In this document: positions 42,173 to 52,504 of the stretch, one piece after another
How positions within the stretch are numbered: position 1 is the stretch's first letter
How the letters are laid out: every line of letters starts with the position of its first letter
Assembly (NCBI RefSeq): GCF_904846315.1
Contig: NZ_CAJHAF010000001.1
Coordinates: 1-64,000, forward strand
Reading direction: 5' to 3'
Source of the DNA: Psychrobacter jeotgali
GTDB lineage: Bacteria > Pseudomonadota > Gammaproteobacteria > Pseudomonadales > Moraxellaceae
DNA: 64,000 nt
Program-made: the position numbers and the translations under genes
The notes under the pieces: generated by a model
Told to the model about the DNA's origin: nothing
Seen by the model: only the letters and a program-made list of their open reading frames with translations
Database searches by the model: none

Positions 42173-43591
42173 TTAGTTAGTGGTTGCTGCTGAACTATTA
42201 GCATCTGCATTATTATCAGCGTTATTAGCATTTTCACTAGCTGGCTTGTCCATCGTTTTAGCAGCTTGCTGTGGAGTTTTGCCGGTAGGCGGAGCTCCTG
42301 CTGCAGCTGATTCTGGATTAGGGTTGTCTAGTGGTTTTACGACGACTTCTTGTTCAGGTTGGACTTTACCACCGCCAATGACGACGACCTTATCTCCTGA
42401 CTCTAAGCCATCAGTGACCACCCATTGCCCCTCGTAAGTACCGCTAATAGTAACGGGACGGACCTGGATTTTGTTATTTCCATCTACGATGTATACTTGA
42501 GTATCACCTTTAGGAGTACGGGTAACGGCACTTTGCGGGATTAAAGCGGCATTAGGAATGACACTTTGAGTTAAGCGTGCGGAGACATACATACCCGGCA
42601 ATAAAACATTATTAGGGTTCGGGAATATAGCTCGCAGAGTCACGGCGCCCGTTGATTCATCAACTCTAGCCTCTGATAGCGCAATTTGACCGCGTACGGG
42701 ATAAACTGAACCATCCTCTAACACCAGCTCAACAGAGTTGATGCCCGCTTGAGCTTTACCTTCAGCGAGTTGTTGACGTAGTTTGAGTAGATCAGAGGAG
42801 GACTGACTGATATCCACATAAATAGGATCTAAACGTGAAACCGTAACCAAAGGTTCAGGTTGGCCTGAGCTCACTAAGGTGCCAGCAGTAACGTTTGAGC
42901 GATCGGTACGTCCGGTGATTGGAGAACGTACAATCGTACGATTGAGGTCTAGAGTACTAGCGTCCAAGTTAGCTTTGGCTGTTTGAATATTGGCCTTAGC
43001 ACTTTCTATGCCTGCTTGGGTTTGACCGACCGCTGCTTGTGCGCTTTCGACCGCAGCCTGTGCCGTACGGACCTGGGTCTGTGCTTGGTCATATTGCTGT
43101 TTAGAGATGGCGTCGATATCCACTAGGCCTTTAAGACGCTGAAAGTCGTTTACTGCTTGTGCTAACGATGCTTGACGACTCGCAAGCTCAGCTTTAGCAT
43201 TGGCATTATTGGCTAGTGCAGTCTGGTAGTTAGCCTGAGCCTGCTGTACTGCTGCCTGACCGCTAGCAACCGAAGTAGTATAGTTATCGGTATTGATACG
43301 ATAAAGAGGCTGATCCTTTTTGACATTGCTGCCTTCACGGAACAGTACTTCATTAATAATACCGTTTACCTGAGGCCGGACACCTGCTACTTCAAAAGCA
43401 GCGGTGCGACCAGAAAAAGTCTGTACTTGGGGGATAGTATCAAAGCTGACGGTCTGGACGTTGACGACGGCAGGTGGCATCTGCTGCTGAGCGGCTTCAC
43501 CAGCGGCGTCCTCGTTTTTGTCACAGCCAACCAGTACAGCTCCAGATAGTACAGATGCTATTACAAGCGCAAGATATGAGTGCTTCATCAA
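42173..43591 (-). CDS. RND efflux periplasmic adaptor (membrane fusion lipoprotein, MexA/AdeA-like)
   Basis: A 472-residue adaptor that joins the RND pump to the outer-membrane channel. The signal peptide ends in a lipobox VLVGC with Cys23. Two lipoyl halves (LFREGSNVKKDQPLYRI and TIVRSPITGRTDRS) flank a coiled-coil hairpin rich in Ala and Gln (about residues 105-210), followed by barrel and membrane-proximal domains. The C-terminal 45 residues are Asn/Asp/Ala-rich with no known domain. First gene of the three-gene pump operon; no regulator gene is adjacent. Confidence 0.94.
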   Translation of the reverse strand: MMKHSYLALVIASVLSGAVLVGCDKNEDAAGEAAQQQMPPAVVNVQTVSFDTIPQVQTFSGRTAAFEVAGVRPQVNGIINEVLFREGSNVKKDQPLYRINTDNYTTSVASGQAAVQQAQANYQTALANNANAKAELASRQASLAQAVNDFQRLKGLVDIDAISKQQYDQAQTQVRTAQAAVESAQAAVGQTQAGIESAKANIQTAKANLDASTLDLNRTIVRSPITGRTDRSNVTAGTLVSSGQPEPLVTVSRLDPIYVDISQSSSDLLKLRQQLAEGKAQAGINSVELVLEDGSVYPVRGQIALSEARVDESTGAVTLRAIFPNPNNVLLPGMYVSARLTQSVIPNAALIPQSAVTRTPKGDTQVYIVDGNNKIQVRPVTISGTYEGQWVVTDGLESGDKVVVIGGGKVQPEQEVVVKPLDNPNPESAAAGAPPTGKTPQQAAKTMDKPASENANNADNNADANSSAATTN

Positions 43592-44264
43592 GGTCCTCGT
43601 TAATAATATAAGTGCGATACAAGTAAAGTCGCAAGTAAAATCTTAGTGATTAGTCTTAAGGTAATAGCTATAGTAGCTGACTGGTAGAGAGTATTATCAG
43701 CAGCTTTTTAATGCAATAAACCGGTAAGTTAAGTTTTAGGGTCTGATTAATATCTAATGATTAACACCTAAATGTTATTAGTATTTAAACGGTTAACTCT
43801 TTAACCCTTAACCTTTAAATTTTAACGTCAAGCAAACAACCAAGACATAAAGTTGGTCAAGTCGTTCGTTTGGATTAATGGTGTTAGTTATTATAAACTA
43901 TCGGGTATACCCCACAGTCAAGCAATGAAAACCAATATCTATCAAAAGATATATTATTCAAAGCTGGTTTAAGGAGCTAAAAGTCTTGGTAGCGCTGCTA
44001 CAGTAACCAATAAACCTTATCTTGCATCCCAACTAACGACTCATTTATACATTGTTACTTTTTGTTATAAAATATGATTTTATTATCGATTTTGGACTTA
44101 AAGCTATGCAACAGCCCGATGTACATTTAAATAGTATAAAGTCAATATTTTAGCAATGTTTGCTAATTAAGGTCAAAACCTCATTGTTAATCGGAGCTTT
44201 TAAACTACCTATCATCGAGTAGAGCCCGTTAATAATGCTATATAAAGTGATTTTTGAAATAGAC
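43592..44264. other. Intergenic region between the RND operon and ispB
   Basis: About 670 bp, AT-rich, without a plausible ORF. It should hold the RND operon promoter. I see a small palindrome, TAACACCTAAATGTTA at about 43764-43779, that could be an operator, but no convincing -35/-10 pair, and no hairpin terminator for ispB. Confidence 0.5.
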
Positions 44265-45308
44265 TTATAATAAGCGTGCACTAGCAAGTTCAGTTAATTG
44301 ATGTAAGCCTTTACGGTAACGATTATCAGGAAGCTTGGTTAATGCTTGCTGGGCAAGTCTAGTTTCTTCTAAAGCGCGCTCAGTACAATAGGTAAGTGAT
44401 CCAGAGCTGCGTACTAGCTCGATTAACTGCTCAGCGTTAGGAGTTTTGCCGGTTTGCACGGCAATACGTAGCTGCTCATAGCCATCAGGGTTACTGTCTT
44501 TGAGTAACTCAAGCGCTTTAATAGTTGGTAATGTAGGTTTACCTTCGGCTAAATCGTCGCCTAAGTTTTTACCCATTAGCTCACTATCACCGCTATAGTC
44601 GAGTACATCATCAATGATCTGAAAGGCATTACCAAAATGCTGACCAAAGTCTGCTAATGCTGGTAGATACTGCTCTTGCCTCTGCAATATAGCTGCACCT
44701 TGGGTGGCCATCATAAATAGACGTGAGGTTTTACCATCGATGATCCGCAAGTAATCATCCTCAGTGGCGCTAGGATTATGCTGGTGCTGTAATTGCAGCA
44801 CTTCACCTTCAGCGATATCACAGGTGCCATCGGAGAATAATTGCAACAACGGTAAGCTTTGAAAACCAACTAATAAGTTAAAGGCGCGGGCGATCAAATA
44901 GTCGCCTACTAACACGGCAGTAGCGTTGTCCCAAGTAGCATTGGCAGTGGGTTTACCGCGGCGCTGTCCAGACTCGTCAATCACATCATCGTGGACTAAA
45001 GTAGCGGTATGCAGCATCTCGGTAATTGCTGCTAGATGCATCGCTTGCTGTGATGGGCTGTCATTGAACATACGGGCGCATAGAAGCGTGATCAGCGGGC
45101 GCATTCGTTTACCACCCGCACTAATGACATGTTGAGAGACACTCATAACCAGTTGGACTTTTGAGTCAAGACTACCAAAGACTTGCTGGTCCATAATTTC
45201 AAAGTCATCAGCAACGATGCTTTGGATATCAGCGTAACTTGGAATATCGTTAGAGCCTGAAGTAGGCGAGAGGATAGTCGATGATTGAGATGAAGAAATA
45301 CTGGTCAT
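44265..45308 (-). CDS. ispB: Polyprenyl (octaprenyl-type) diphosphate synthase
   Basis: A 347-residue trans-prenyltransferase that builds the long isoprenoid side chain of ubiquinone. The two Asp-rich motifs are HDDVIDE (DDVID at 107-111) and IIDDVLDY (DDVLD at 233-237), with GGKRMRP and GKTSRLF substrate-binding motifs. The first 20 residues are Ser-rich and extra. It diverges from rplU-rpmA, as ispB does in many gammaproteobacteria, which supports the assignment. Chain length cannot be read from the sequence. Confidence 0.94.
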   Translation of the reverse strand: MTSISSSQSSTILSPTSGSNDIPSYADIQSIVADDFEIMDQQVFGSLDSKVQLVMSVSQHVISAGGKRMRPLITLLCARMFNDSPSQQAMHLAAITEMLHTATLVHDDVIDESGQRRGKPTANATWDNATAVLVGDYLIARAFNLLVGFQSLPLLQLFSDGTCDIAEGEVLQLQHQHNPSATEDDYLRIIDGKTSRLFMMATQGAAILQRQEQYLPALADFGQHFGNAFQIIDDVLDYSGDSELMGKNLGDDLAEGKPTLPTIKALELLKDSNPDGYEQLRIAVQTGKTPNAEQLIELVRSSGSLTYCTERALEETRLAQQALTKLPDNRYRKGLHQLTELASARLL

Positions 45309-45613
45309 AATAAATAGTCATACCAATTAATAAAAAAGAAGAATAGCGAAGTGTTATAGCTATTTGTGAGCATATAATAACATAGCTACTTATGTAAATC
45401 GGTTATTAAAGTGCAATAGAGACATAACAGCGGTAACAATATAGTGATAGCTGCTATCGTGAGGCAGTGGTAAAGAGCTGCAGCTGCCTAATCTAAACCT
45501 CCATTTAGCGCTGCTTTTAATTGAGGCTGCTTTTAATATAGTTGGTTATACTAGGTAGGGTGTTATCTTTATAAGTCCTTTTAATTACCTTTAAGCGATA
45601 AATACAGAAATAA

Positions 45614-45643
45614 TTGTAAGTTACTGATTATATAAGCTATAAT
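45614..45643 (+). promoter_or_regulatory. Likely rplU-rpmA promoter
   Basis: TTGTAA (45614-45619) and a perfect TATAAT (45638-45643) with an 18-bp spacer and a GC-rich discriminator (AGCCGGCG), about 200 bp before rplU. The rest of 45309-45844 shows no gene. Confidence 0.55.
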
Positions 45644-45844
45644 AGCCGGCGTTAGGCTAAAAGCTATGATTGGTTTTGTTACAGCGTGACCACCTTAAAA
45701 AACAAACGACACAAGTAAGCTAGATGACTTGCTTTTAAAGCTAAAAGTAAGTAAAATCTTGCCTTTAATTTTTCCCTGTCGTGTTCGTTATCGAAGCGTT
45801 GATATTATGTCAGCCACGGCACACGGGTTAAACGGAGTCAGACA

Positions 45845-46156
45845 ATGTACGCAGTAATTAAAAGTGGTGGTAAGCAGCACCGTGTAGTCGTCGATGAATT
45901 GCTTAAAGTTGAATTACTAAAAGCAGAAACCGGCGAAACGATTAAGTTTGAAGATGTTTTGATGGTTGTTGATGGTGATAACGTCAAAATTGGTCAACCA
46001 GTCGTTGAAGGTGCTAGTGTAGAGGTTGAAGTGGTTGAACATGGTCGCGGCGAAAAAATCCGTATCATCAAGCACAACCGTCGTAAGCATTATCACAAAG
46101 AGCAAGGTCACCGCCAATGGTACACCTTGTTAAAAATCAAAGCGATTAATGCTTAA
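45845..46156 (+). CDS. rplU: Ribosomal protein bL21
   Basis: A 103-residue protein of the 50S subunit that binds 23S rRNA. It starts with [14 protein letters not shown] and contains [21 protein letters not shown], both typical of bL21. Length equals the E. coli protein. First gene of the rplU-rpmA pair; the ATG is preceded by a GGAG sequence. Confidence 0.98.
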   Translation: MYAVIKSGGKQHRVVVDELLKVELLKAETGETIKFEDVLMVVDGDNVKIGQPVVEGASVEVEVVEHGRGEKIRIIKHNRRKHYHKEQGHRQWYTLLKIKAINA

Positions 46157-46263
46157 TTATCAATATTTAGTTATTACTGAATAGTTATTACTGATAAATA
46201 ACGCACTAAAAGCTCAAGATATATCACATAAGTGATAAATCAAATTAACAAGGAGATTTTCTC

Positions 46264-46521
46264 ATGGCACATAAAAAAGCTGCCGGTTCGACCCGTAACG
46301 GTCGTGATTCAAACCCAAAAATGCTTGGCGTAAAGATCTTTGGTGGTCAAGCTATCACTGCTGGTAACATCATCGTTCGCCAACGTGGTACAGAATTTCA
46401 TGCTGGCGAAGGTGTTGGCATGGGTCGTGATCATACTTTATTCGCACTAAATGATGGTGTAGTGAAGTTTACGACTAAAGGTAAATTTAACCGTCGCTAT
46501 GTGATGGTTGAAAGCGCATAA
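46264..46521 (+). CDS. rpmA: Ribosomal protein bL27
   Basis: An 85-residue 50S protein whose N-terminus reaches the peptidyl transferase centre. It starts [19 protein letters not shown] and has [17 protein letters not shown], matching bL27. A strong AAGGAG site precedes the ATG. It lies 107 bases after rplU, and a clear terminator follows. Confidence 0.98.
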   Translation: MAHKKAAGSTRNGRDSNPKMLGVKIFGGQAITAGNIIVRQRGTEFHAGEGVGMGRDHTLFALNDGVVKFTTKGKFNRRYVMVESA

Positions 46522-46624
46522 TTGTTATGTGCACAGGATGTACAGCTACTAGACGGCTGACTAATCTTCTTTAAAGTAACACTAAATTGTTATGTTAATG
46601 AAGACTTAAAGTATATAAGTAGCG

Positions 46625-46663
46625 AAATCCCCATTACTGATTTATCGGTAATGGGGATTTTTT
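46625..46663 (+). terminator. Terminator of rplU-rpmA
   Basis: A perfect 13-bp stem, AAATCCCCATTAC with GTAATGGGGATTT, around a 10-nt loop and followed by further T residues, about 100 bases after rpmA. Confidence 0.9.
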
Positions 46664-46882
46664 ATGGGCTACTGTTCTTTAATAACTTCAGTATTCACTT
46701 GATGAAAGGCTGTCATGAAGTCATGAAAGGCTAACTATATAAGCTCAAGAGATAAGACCAAAAGTAGTTAATATTAATAACGGTCCTATGCAATATAGCG
46801 TAATATAGCCCGTTACAAGCGTGTATGGCAGGCGTAGTATTGATTGCAATTCATGACTAGGCGTGTGATAAAAAAACTGGCA

Positions 46883-46906
46883 CACTGTTTTTATAATTTA
46901 ACAGTG
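46883..46906 (+). promoter_or_regulatory. TATAAT inside an inverted repeat before lolA
   Basis: CACTGTT (46883-46889) and AACAGTG (46900-46906) form a perfect 7-bp inverted repeat around TATAAT (46892-46897), about 100 bases before lolA. No good -35 is seen. It could be a lolA promoter overlapped by an operator. Nothing else is visible in 46664-47007. Confidence 0.35.
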
Positions 46907-47007
46907 CAAGGTATGAAGGTAAGGTATGAAAACTAATAACTAGGATAAACCTATCAAGACAACCCCTATTTTACTTTGAAGCTAATATTTTTATGAGAGG
47001 ATAAAGA

Positions 47008-47715
47008 ATGACTTTTTTAACCAAGCAAGCTAATTCAACTAAGCAAACAATGACCCTAAAGCAAAAATTGATGAGTGGTGTGTTAACGGGAGCTTTAGTC
47101 TCTACTCTAGGCGTAGCAGCGCCTATGATCGCTTTGACTCAGTCAGCTACCGCCGCACCTGCTGACAGCTTAGTAGCGGCTAAACGTCTGAATAAGCTAT
47201 TAACCAATACCAAAAGCATGACTGCTAACTTTTCTCAAACTACCAAAGGGGCAAGCAGTGGCACCTTTACCGGAACGATGAGTGTTCAGCGTCCTAATAA
47301 TTTTCGCTGGGAAACCAAATCACCATCAGAGCAAATAATCGTAGCTAATGGTAATTCCATGTGGATATACGATAAGGATTTGGAGCAAGCAACCAAACAA
47401 GCGGTTGATACCCAAGTAGGTAATACACCGGCACTATTACTATCAGGTGATCCGAGCAAAATTGATAAAAACTTTAGGGTTACCCAGCCTTATAGTAGCA
47501 AAAACTACTACGTGCTCTATCCTAAATCAGGCGATGCAAGCTTTAAAAATCTATCCGTAAGCTTTAGTGGTGGTAAGCCAGTCATGATGGTACTCAATGA
47601 TAGCCTAGGTCAGACGACATCGATCAAATTTAGTAATATCAAACTCAACCCCAGTATCAATAGCAGTCAATTTAAATTTACTCCGCCAGCAGGAGTGGAT
47701 GTTATTAACCAGTAG
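47008..47715 (+). CDS. lolA: Outer-membrane lipoprotein carrier LolA
   Basis: A 235-residue periplasmic chaperone that carries lipoproteins from LolCDE to LolB at the outer membrane. A signal peptide with a long N-terminal region (about 28 residues) and a hydrophobic core ends near SATAA. The mature part has the LolA pattern KSMTANFSQTTKG, RPNNFRWETKSPSEQIIVANG and MWIYDKDLEQATKQ. The first ATG is preferred because GAGAGG precedes it; later in-frame ATGs (residues 15 and 22) lack one. It is monocistronic with its own terminator. Confidence 0.94.
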   Translation: MTFLTKQANSTKQTMTLKQKLMSGVLTGALVSTLGVAAPMIALTQSATAAPADSLVAAKRLNKLLTNTKSMTANFSQTTKGASSGTFTGTMSVQRPNNFRWETKSPSEQIIVANGNSMWIYDKDLEQATKQAVDTQVGNTPALLLSGDPSKIDKNFRVTQPYSSKNYYVLYPKSGDASFKNLSVSFSGGKPVMMVLNDSLGQTTSIKFSNIKLNPSINSSQFKFTPPAGVDVINQ

Positions 47716-47779
47716 GTGCACCATTAAGGTTTAAAAGTGTTCAGGCAAGATAAAAGGTTGTTATCGAACATAATCACAG

Positions 47780-47811
47780 GGCAAGCCATCTATCGGGCTT
47801 GTCTTTTTTTT
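47780..47811 (+). terminator. Terminator after lolA
   Basis: GCAAGCC pairs with GGCTTGT around an 8-nt loop, followed by CTTTTTTTT, about 65 bases after the lolA stop codon. Confidence 0.8.
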
Positions 47812-47834
47812 ATATCTGCCTCTATATATGTTGG

Positions 47835-47862
47835 TTGCAATTAAGCTTATTTGGTTTACAAT
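47835..47862 (+). promoter_or_regulatory. Candidate nuo operon promoter
   Basis: TTGCAA (47835-47840) and TACAAT (47857-47862) with a 16-bp spacer. It lies about 715 bp before nuoA, so it would give a long untranslated leader. The rest of 47863-48578 has no convincing ORF, promoter or known riboswitch that I can recognise. Confidence 0.35.
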
Positions 47863-48578
47863 GTTTTTAAATTCAGCCTTGCTCGCTTTGGTTTTTATGG
47901 AGCAAGTATGGCAGGGCCGTTTAAGCCTTAACTCAGATTTTTTTTGTGTTGCTGCAAGCTTATAAGTATGGGCAGCTTTTGTTCATCAGACCGCTATCAA
48001 GTCTTTGTAATAAATATTGCCTAGTTTAAAATACATATTTTGTAGCATATAAAATGACTGAACAATATTGTCAAAAACTGGCTTTTGAAGCGCTATAAGC
48101 GTATAGTAAGCAAATAATTTATGCCAATTGTCACGCCATTTTGACTACGTATAACGAGTTATTAAATCAATTAAATGACTTAGTATGATATTGATTTAAT
48201 AAGTTTGTCTTGCGTTATTATAAGGGTTTGACGACCAGCCTTTATCTGCTTAGTTGCCAGATATTTTTCAGGGTGGTTTTCGATAAGCCCACCGTCAATA
48301 ATCTTGATAATTGGTCGTTACCAACACCGTTTGGTCTGTTTAGTGCTGATAGTTAAATAGTACTGATGCTTAGTTATTGATAATCAGCTATTGATAAAGC
48401 TATCCATTAACAGTCATTTGTGTTTTCGTCTGCGTTAAGGCTCAGCTTAGTGCTATAGGAAGTGAGTATCCTTAGTAGTTAGTATTTACTAGTTTAGTAG
48501 GTACTGTTTTTAGGTTATTCATTCTCATAGTTATTCAGTTGTACCTAACACTCGAATGGGTGAGGAGCACGTATTATC

Positions 48579-49211
48579 ATGTCTGCCTATAATTGGTCAG
48601 CAGTTGCTTTTATTTTAGCCGCTATCGGTTTGGTTGTCTTTATGCTGGCCGTTCCGCGTCTCCTCGGTGGACGCTCTCATGGCTCACAAAAAGAAGAAAC
48701 ATTTGAAGCAGGTGTTGTCGGAGCTGGCAATGCCCGTATTCGCTTGTCTGCAAAATTCTATTTGGTGGCTATTTTCTTTGTCATCTTCGATTTAGAAGCT
48801 TTATATCTGTATGCCTATGCGATTTCGGTCCGTGATGTGGGTTGGCTTGGCTTTGCTGCTGCTGCCGTATTTATCGGGGTATTAATCATTGGTTTGATAT
48901 ATGAGCTGGGCTTGGGTGCCATGAACTGGTCGCCATCCGATAGACGTCAAAAACAACCACGTTTGACCGCCGCACCTGCTGGGTTTAATTTAGCCAGTAT
49001 TACTAAGTTCGATGGGGTCGAAGAACTTATGGTAGACCCGACTGGTAAAATACCGGCACAGTCTTCAGGACAGATTAACGTCTCGAACAACATTGAAGCC
49101 AATCGTCGCCATCTAAAAAACATTGATCATAATATTAACACTACCGGCAATATTACTTCAGTGGACTTTGCAGCTGCTGCTCAAAGTACTGATGTTGAGC
49201 CTAAATCTTAA
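48579..49211 (+). CDS. nuoA: NADH-quinone oxidoreductase subunit A, C-terminally extended
   Basis: A 210-residue membrane subunit of complex I, with three membrane segments and the conserved loop KEETFEAGVVGAGNARIRLSAKFY followed by FFVIFDLEALYLYA. The family region ends near residue 125; about 85 polar residues then follow (Asn-, Ala- and Ser-rich), absent from the usual protein of about 120-147 residues. The ATG has GTGAGGAG upstream. First gene of the nuo operon. Confidence 0.95.
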   Translation: MSAYNWSAVAFILAAIGLVVFMLAVPRLLGGRSHGSQKEETFEAGVVGAGNARIRLSAKFYLVAIFFVIFDLEALYLYAYAISVRDVGWLGFAAAAVFIGVLIIGLIYELGLGAMNWSPSDRRQKQPRLTAAPAGFNLASITKFDGVEELMVDPTGKIPAQSSGQINVSNNIEANRRHLKNIDHNINTTGNITSVDFAAAAQSTDVEPKS

Positions 49212-49309
49212 TCACTAGCTCATAATGAACTATTGATTATTATACTAACAGTATTATTTTTGGTAACGCTATTATTACCGTTCAGCGCTTAATCTAAAGG
49301 TTAGATGTT

Positions 49310-49978
49310 ATGAAATACACCTTAACAAAAGCCAATCCTGATGCAGATGAATATCCTGCACAGTCTCGTCAAACAGTCACTGACCCTATCGAAGATGAAG
49401 TCAATAAAAATGTATTTATGGGCCGTTTAGAAGACCTAGTACATTCAACGGCCAACTGGGGTCGTAAGCACTCATTATGGCCATTTAACTTTGGTACTTC
49501 TTGCTGTTATGTCGAATACGCCACCACTTTGACTGCGGTGCATGATTTATCGCGCTTCGGGGCAGAGGTTATTCGTGCCTCGCCGCGGCAGGCTGATGTG
49601 ATGATTGTAGCGGGCACCTGTTTTGTGAAAATGGCACCAGTTATCCAGCGCCTTTATGAGCAAATGCTAGAGCCGAAATGGGTGATATCCATGGGCGCTT
49701 GTGCCAACTCAGGCGGTATGTATGATATCTACTCAGTAGTACAAGGGGTGGATAAGATCATTCCGGTTGATGTTTATGTTCCTGGCTGTCCACCGCGCCC
49801 AGAAGCTCTGATTCAGGGTCTGATGCTTCTACAAGAGTCTATTACCAAAGAGCGCCGTCCGCTAGGTATCCACGTCAACGATAAAGGCGTATATCAGCCG
49901 CAAATGACGCCTGAGCGTGATCGTAAACAGGCGGATCGTATTGCAGTAAAAAATCTACGCAGTCCTGACAGTATTTAG
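49310..49978 (+). CDS. nuoB: NADH-quinone oxidoreductase subunit B
   Basis: A 222-residue subunit that carries the N2 [4Fe-4S] cluster next to the quinone site. The cluster cysteines lie in [10 protein letters not shown] (Cys65, Cys66), in [10 protein letters not shown] and in [11 protein letters not shown]. Length and sequence match the family. It is 98 bases after nuoA and 111 bases before nuoCD, spacings longer than later in the operon. Confidence 0.98.
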   Translation: MKYTLTKANPDADEYPAQSRQTVTDPIEDEVNKNVFMGRLEDLVHSTANWGRKHSLWPFNFGTSCCYVEYATTLTAVHDLSRFGAEVIRASPRQADVMIVAGTCFVKMAPVIQRLYEQMLEPKWVISMGACANSGGMYDIYSVVQGVDKIIPVDVYVPGCPPRPEALIQGLMLLQESITKERRPLGIHVNDKGVYQPQMTPERDRKQADRIAVKNLRSPDSI

Positions 49979-50089
49979 ATTGGCATAGAATTTAACTGAA
50001 GAGCAAAGCTTAATTTTTATACTTATATCAATTTCTCCTCACAGTCAGTGGCGGTTGTTAGTTACGGTTAATGAAGGAATACATCATTC

Positions 50090-51865
50090 ATGGTCACGGT
50101 AGTCGAAAATACAGATCCTAAGATTAAGCCCGTACCAGCAGTAATCAGAGAGCTGGGTCATAAATATGCTGGAAAATTTGTAGTTCAGCATACCATTGAT
50201 GAGATTCCTACGGTCTGGGTTGCACGTGCTGATTTATTAGAAATCCTAATGTTTTTACGTAAACTGCCTAAGCCTTATGTCATGTTATATGACTTATCGG
50301 CTATAGATGAGCGCCTACGTAAGCATCGTCAGGGTTTGCCTGATAGCGATTTTACGGTGTTTTATCACCTGATGTCGCTTGAGCGTAATAGTGATGTGCG
50401 CATTAAGGTTGCGCTTAGTGAAGATGACTTGAATGTGCCTAGTGCGACCAATATTTGGCCCAATGCCAACTGGTATGAGCGTGAAGTGTGGGATATGTTC
50501 GGGATCGTCTTTAGCGGTCACCCACATTTGACCCGTATTTTATTACCTAAATACTGGGAGGGGCATCCGCTACGTAAAGAGTATCATGCGCGTGCGACTG
50601 AATTTACCCCGTACTTCTTAAATGCTGCCAAACAGCAATATGAGCAAGAAAACCTGCGTTTTGTCCCCGAAGAGTGGGGCATGAAACGCTCAGGACGTGA
50701 TGAAGACTTTATGTTCTTGAACATCGGTCCTAACCACCCTTCAGCGCATGGAGCTTTTAGATTAGTACTGCAACTTGATGGCGAAGAAGTGGTCGATTGT
50801 ATCCCAGATATTGGTTATCACCACCGTGGCGCTGAAAAGATGGCAGAGCGCCAAACTTGGCACTCCTACATTCCTTATACCGACCGTATTGATTATCTAG
50901 GCGGGGTGATGAATGAGCTGCCTTATATTATGTCAGTTGAAAAACTAGCGGGTATAACCGTCCCTGATCGCGCTCAGACCATTCGTATTATGATGAGTGA
51001 GTTTTTCCGCATTACTAATAACTTGCTCTATGTCGGCACCTTTATTCAAGATGCCGGTGGTATGACCCCGGTATTCTATATGTTTACTGACCGCCAAAAA
51101 GCTTATGATGTGATTGAAGCGGTAACCGGTTATCGTATGCACCCGGCTTGGTTCCGTATTGGCGGCACCGCAGCCGATTTACCGCGCGGCTGGCAGCGTT
51201 TGGTACGAGAGTTCTTAGATTGGATGCCCAAACGCTTGGATGAATACGTCAAAGCGGCGCTACAGAATAGTGTACTAAAAGGCCGTACCCAAGGCGTGGC
51301 GCAATATAACGCCAAGCAAGCATTGGCTTGGGGCGTAACCGGCGTTGGCCTAAGAGCTACGGGTGTCGATTACGATTTACGTAAAGCCCGTCCTTACATG
51401 GGCTACGAAAACTTTGATTTTGAAGTGCCCATTGGTTACAACGGTGATGCTTATGATCGCTGTATGCTGAAAATAGAAGAGATTCGCCAATCAATGCGCA
51501 TCATCCGTCAATGTATGGACAATATGCCGCAAGGCCCTTATAAAGCCGATCATCCACTGACGGTACCACCGCCCAAAGATCGCACTTTAAACGATATCGA
51601 AACTTTGATTAACCACTTTATCTCGGTATCGTGGGGACCAGTTATGCCTGCAGGTGAATGCGCCACTTTGGTAGAAGCGACCAAGGGAATTAATAGTTAT
51701 TATATTACCTCGGACCGTGCCACCATGAGCTATCGTACGCGGATTCGCACCCCAACATTTGCACATCTGCAACAGATGCCATCGGTGATTAATGGCTCTT
51801 TGGTTTCAGATGCCATCATGTATTTGGCCTCTATCGATATTGTTATGGCAGATTGTGATCGTTAA
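50090..51865 (+). CDS. nuoC: NADH-quinone oxidoreductase subunit C/D, fused
   Basis: A 591-residue natural fusion of NuoC (about residues 1-180, with [23 protein letters not shown]) and NuoD (from about 205, with [19 protein letters not shown] and [12 protein letters not shown]). These form the hydrophilic arm around the quinone-binding site. The fusion (NuoCD) is also found in E. coli and Pseudomonas. The protein ends in the typical [11 protein letters not shown], so it is complete. Confidence 0.97.
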   Translation: MVTVVENTDPKIKPVPAVIRELGHKYAGKFVVQHTIDEIPTVWVARADLLEILMFLRKLPKPYVMLYDLSAIDERLRKHRQGLPDSDFTVFYHLMSLERNSDVRIKVALSEDDLNVPSATNIWPNANWYEREVWDMFGIVFSGHPHLTRILLPKYWEGHPLRKEYHARATEFTPYFLNAAKQQYEQENLRFVPEEWGMKRSGRDEDFMFLNIGPNHPSAHGAFRLVLQLDGEEVVDCIPDIGYHHRGAEKMAERQTWHSYIPYTDRIDYLGGVMNELPYIMSVEKLAGITVPDRAQTIRIMMSEFFRITNNLLYVGTFIQDAGGMTPVFYMFTDRQKAYDVIEAVTGYRMHPAWFRIGGTAADLPRGWQRLVREFLDWMPKRLDEYVKAALQNSVLKGRTQGVAQYNAKQALAWGVTGVGLRATGVDYDLRKARPYMGYENFDFEVPIGYNGDAYDRCMLKIEEIRQSMRIIRQCMDNMPQGPYKADHPLTVPPPKDRTLNDIETLINHFISVSWGPVMPAGECATLVEATKGINSYYITSDRATMSYRTRIRTPTFAHLQQMPSVINGSLVSDAIMYLASIDIVMADCDR

Positions 51866-51967
51866 GCCTTACCGAAGAAAAGTAGTGAAGCAAAGTAATT
51901 TGAAAGTAAAAAGTTATATAATGAATTATCGCCAACAGGCACACCAAACGCTTTTGAATTGTAGAGC

Positions 51968-52504
51968 GTGATGAGTGAGGATAAGAAAAACACTATGAAA
52001 ATTGTTTCTGACAAAGCGCCAAGAGTAGATGTAGCTAGTATCTTAACCAGCGAGGAGATTGCGGCGATTCACGAGTTTATGCATCATTATCCGCATGCTC
52101 GAGCCGCCTCGTTAGATGCGCTAAAAATTGTACAAAAGCGCAATGGCTGGGTCGATGATGCCCAAGTTAACGCTATTGCTAACATTTTAGATATCCCAGT
52201 GACAGATATGGAAGGAGTGGCGACCTTTTTTAACCGTATCTACCGTCAACCGGTTGGCCGTCACGTCATTTTAATTTGTGATTCAGTGGCCTGTTACTTG
52301 ACTGGTTATGAAGCGCTATCTGCTGAACTAAAATCGCAACTGGGTATCGATTATGGACAGACTACTACTGACGGCCGTTTTACGCTATTACCGATTTGCT
52401 GTCTAGGCAACTGTGATAAGGGTCCGGCGGTACTGATTGATGAAGATACTTATGGTCCTGTCCAGCCGGAAGAAGTCGCTCAATTGTTGGAGCTATACGC
52501 ATGA
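51968..52504 (+). CDS. nuoE: NADH-quinone oxidoreductase subunit E
   Basis: A subunit of about 178 residues that carries the N1a [2Fe-2S] cluster. The four ligands are Cys104 and Cys109 in [12 protein letters not shown] and Cys145 and Cys149 in [10 protein letters not shown]. The first codon could be GTG (51968) or the adjacent ATG (51971), with a further ATG at 51994; the ATG at 51971 seems most likely. Its stop codon overlaps the nuoF start as ATGA. Confidence 0.96.
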   Translation: MMSEDKKNTMKIVSDKAPRVDVASILTSEEIAAIHEFMHHYPHARAASLDALKIVQKRNGWVDDAQVNAIANILDIPVTDMEGVATFFNRIYRQPVGRHVILICDSVACYLTGYEALSAELKSQLGIDYGQTTTDGRFTLLPICCLGNCDKGPAVLIDEDTYGPVQPEEVAQLLELYA

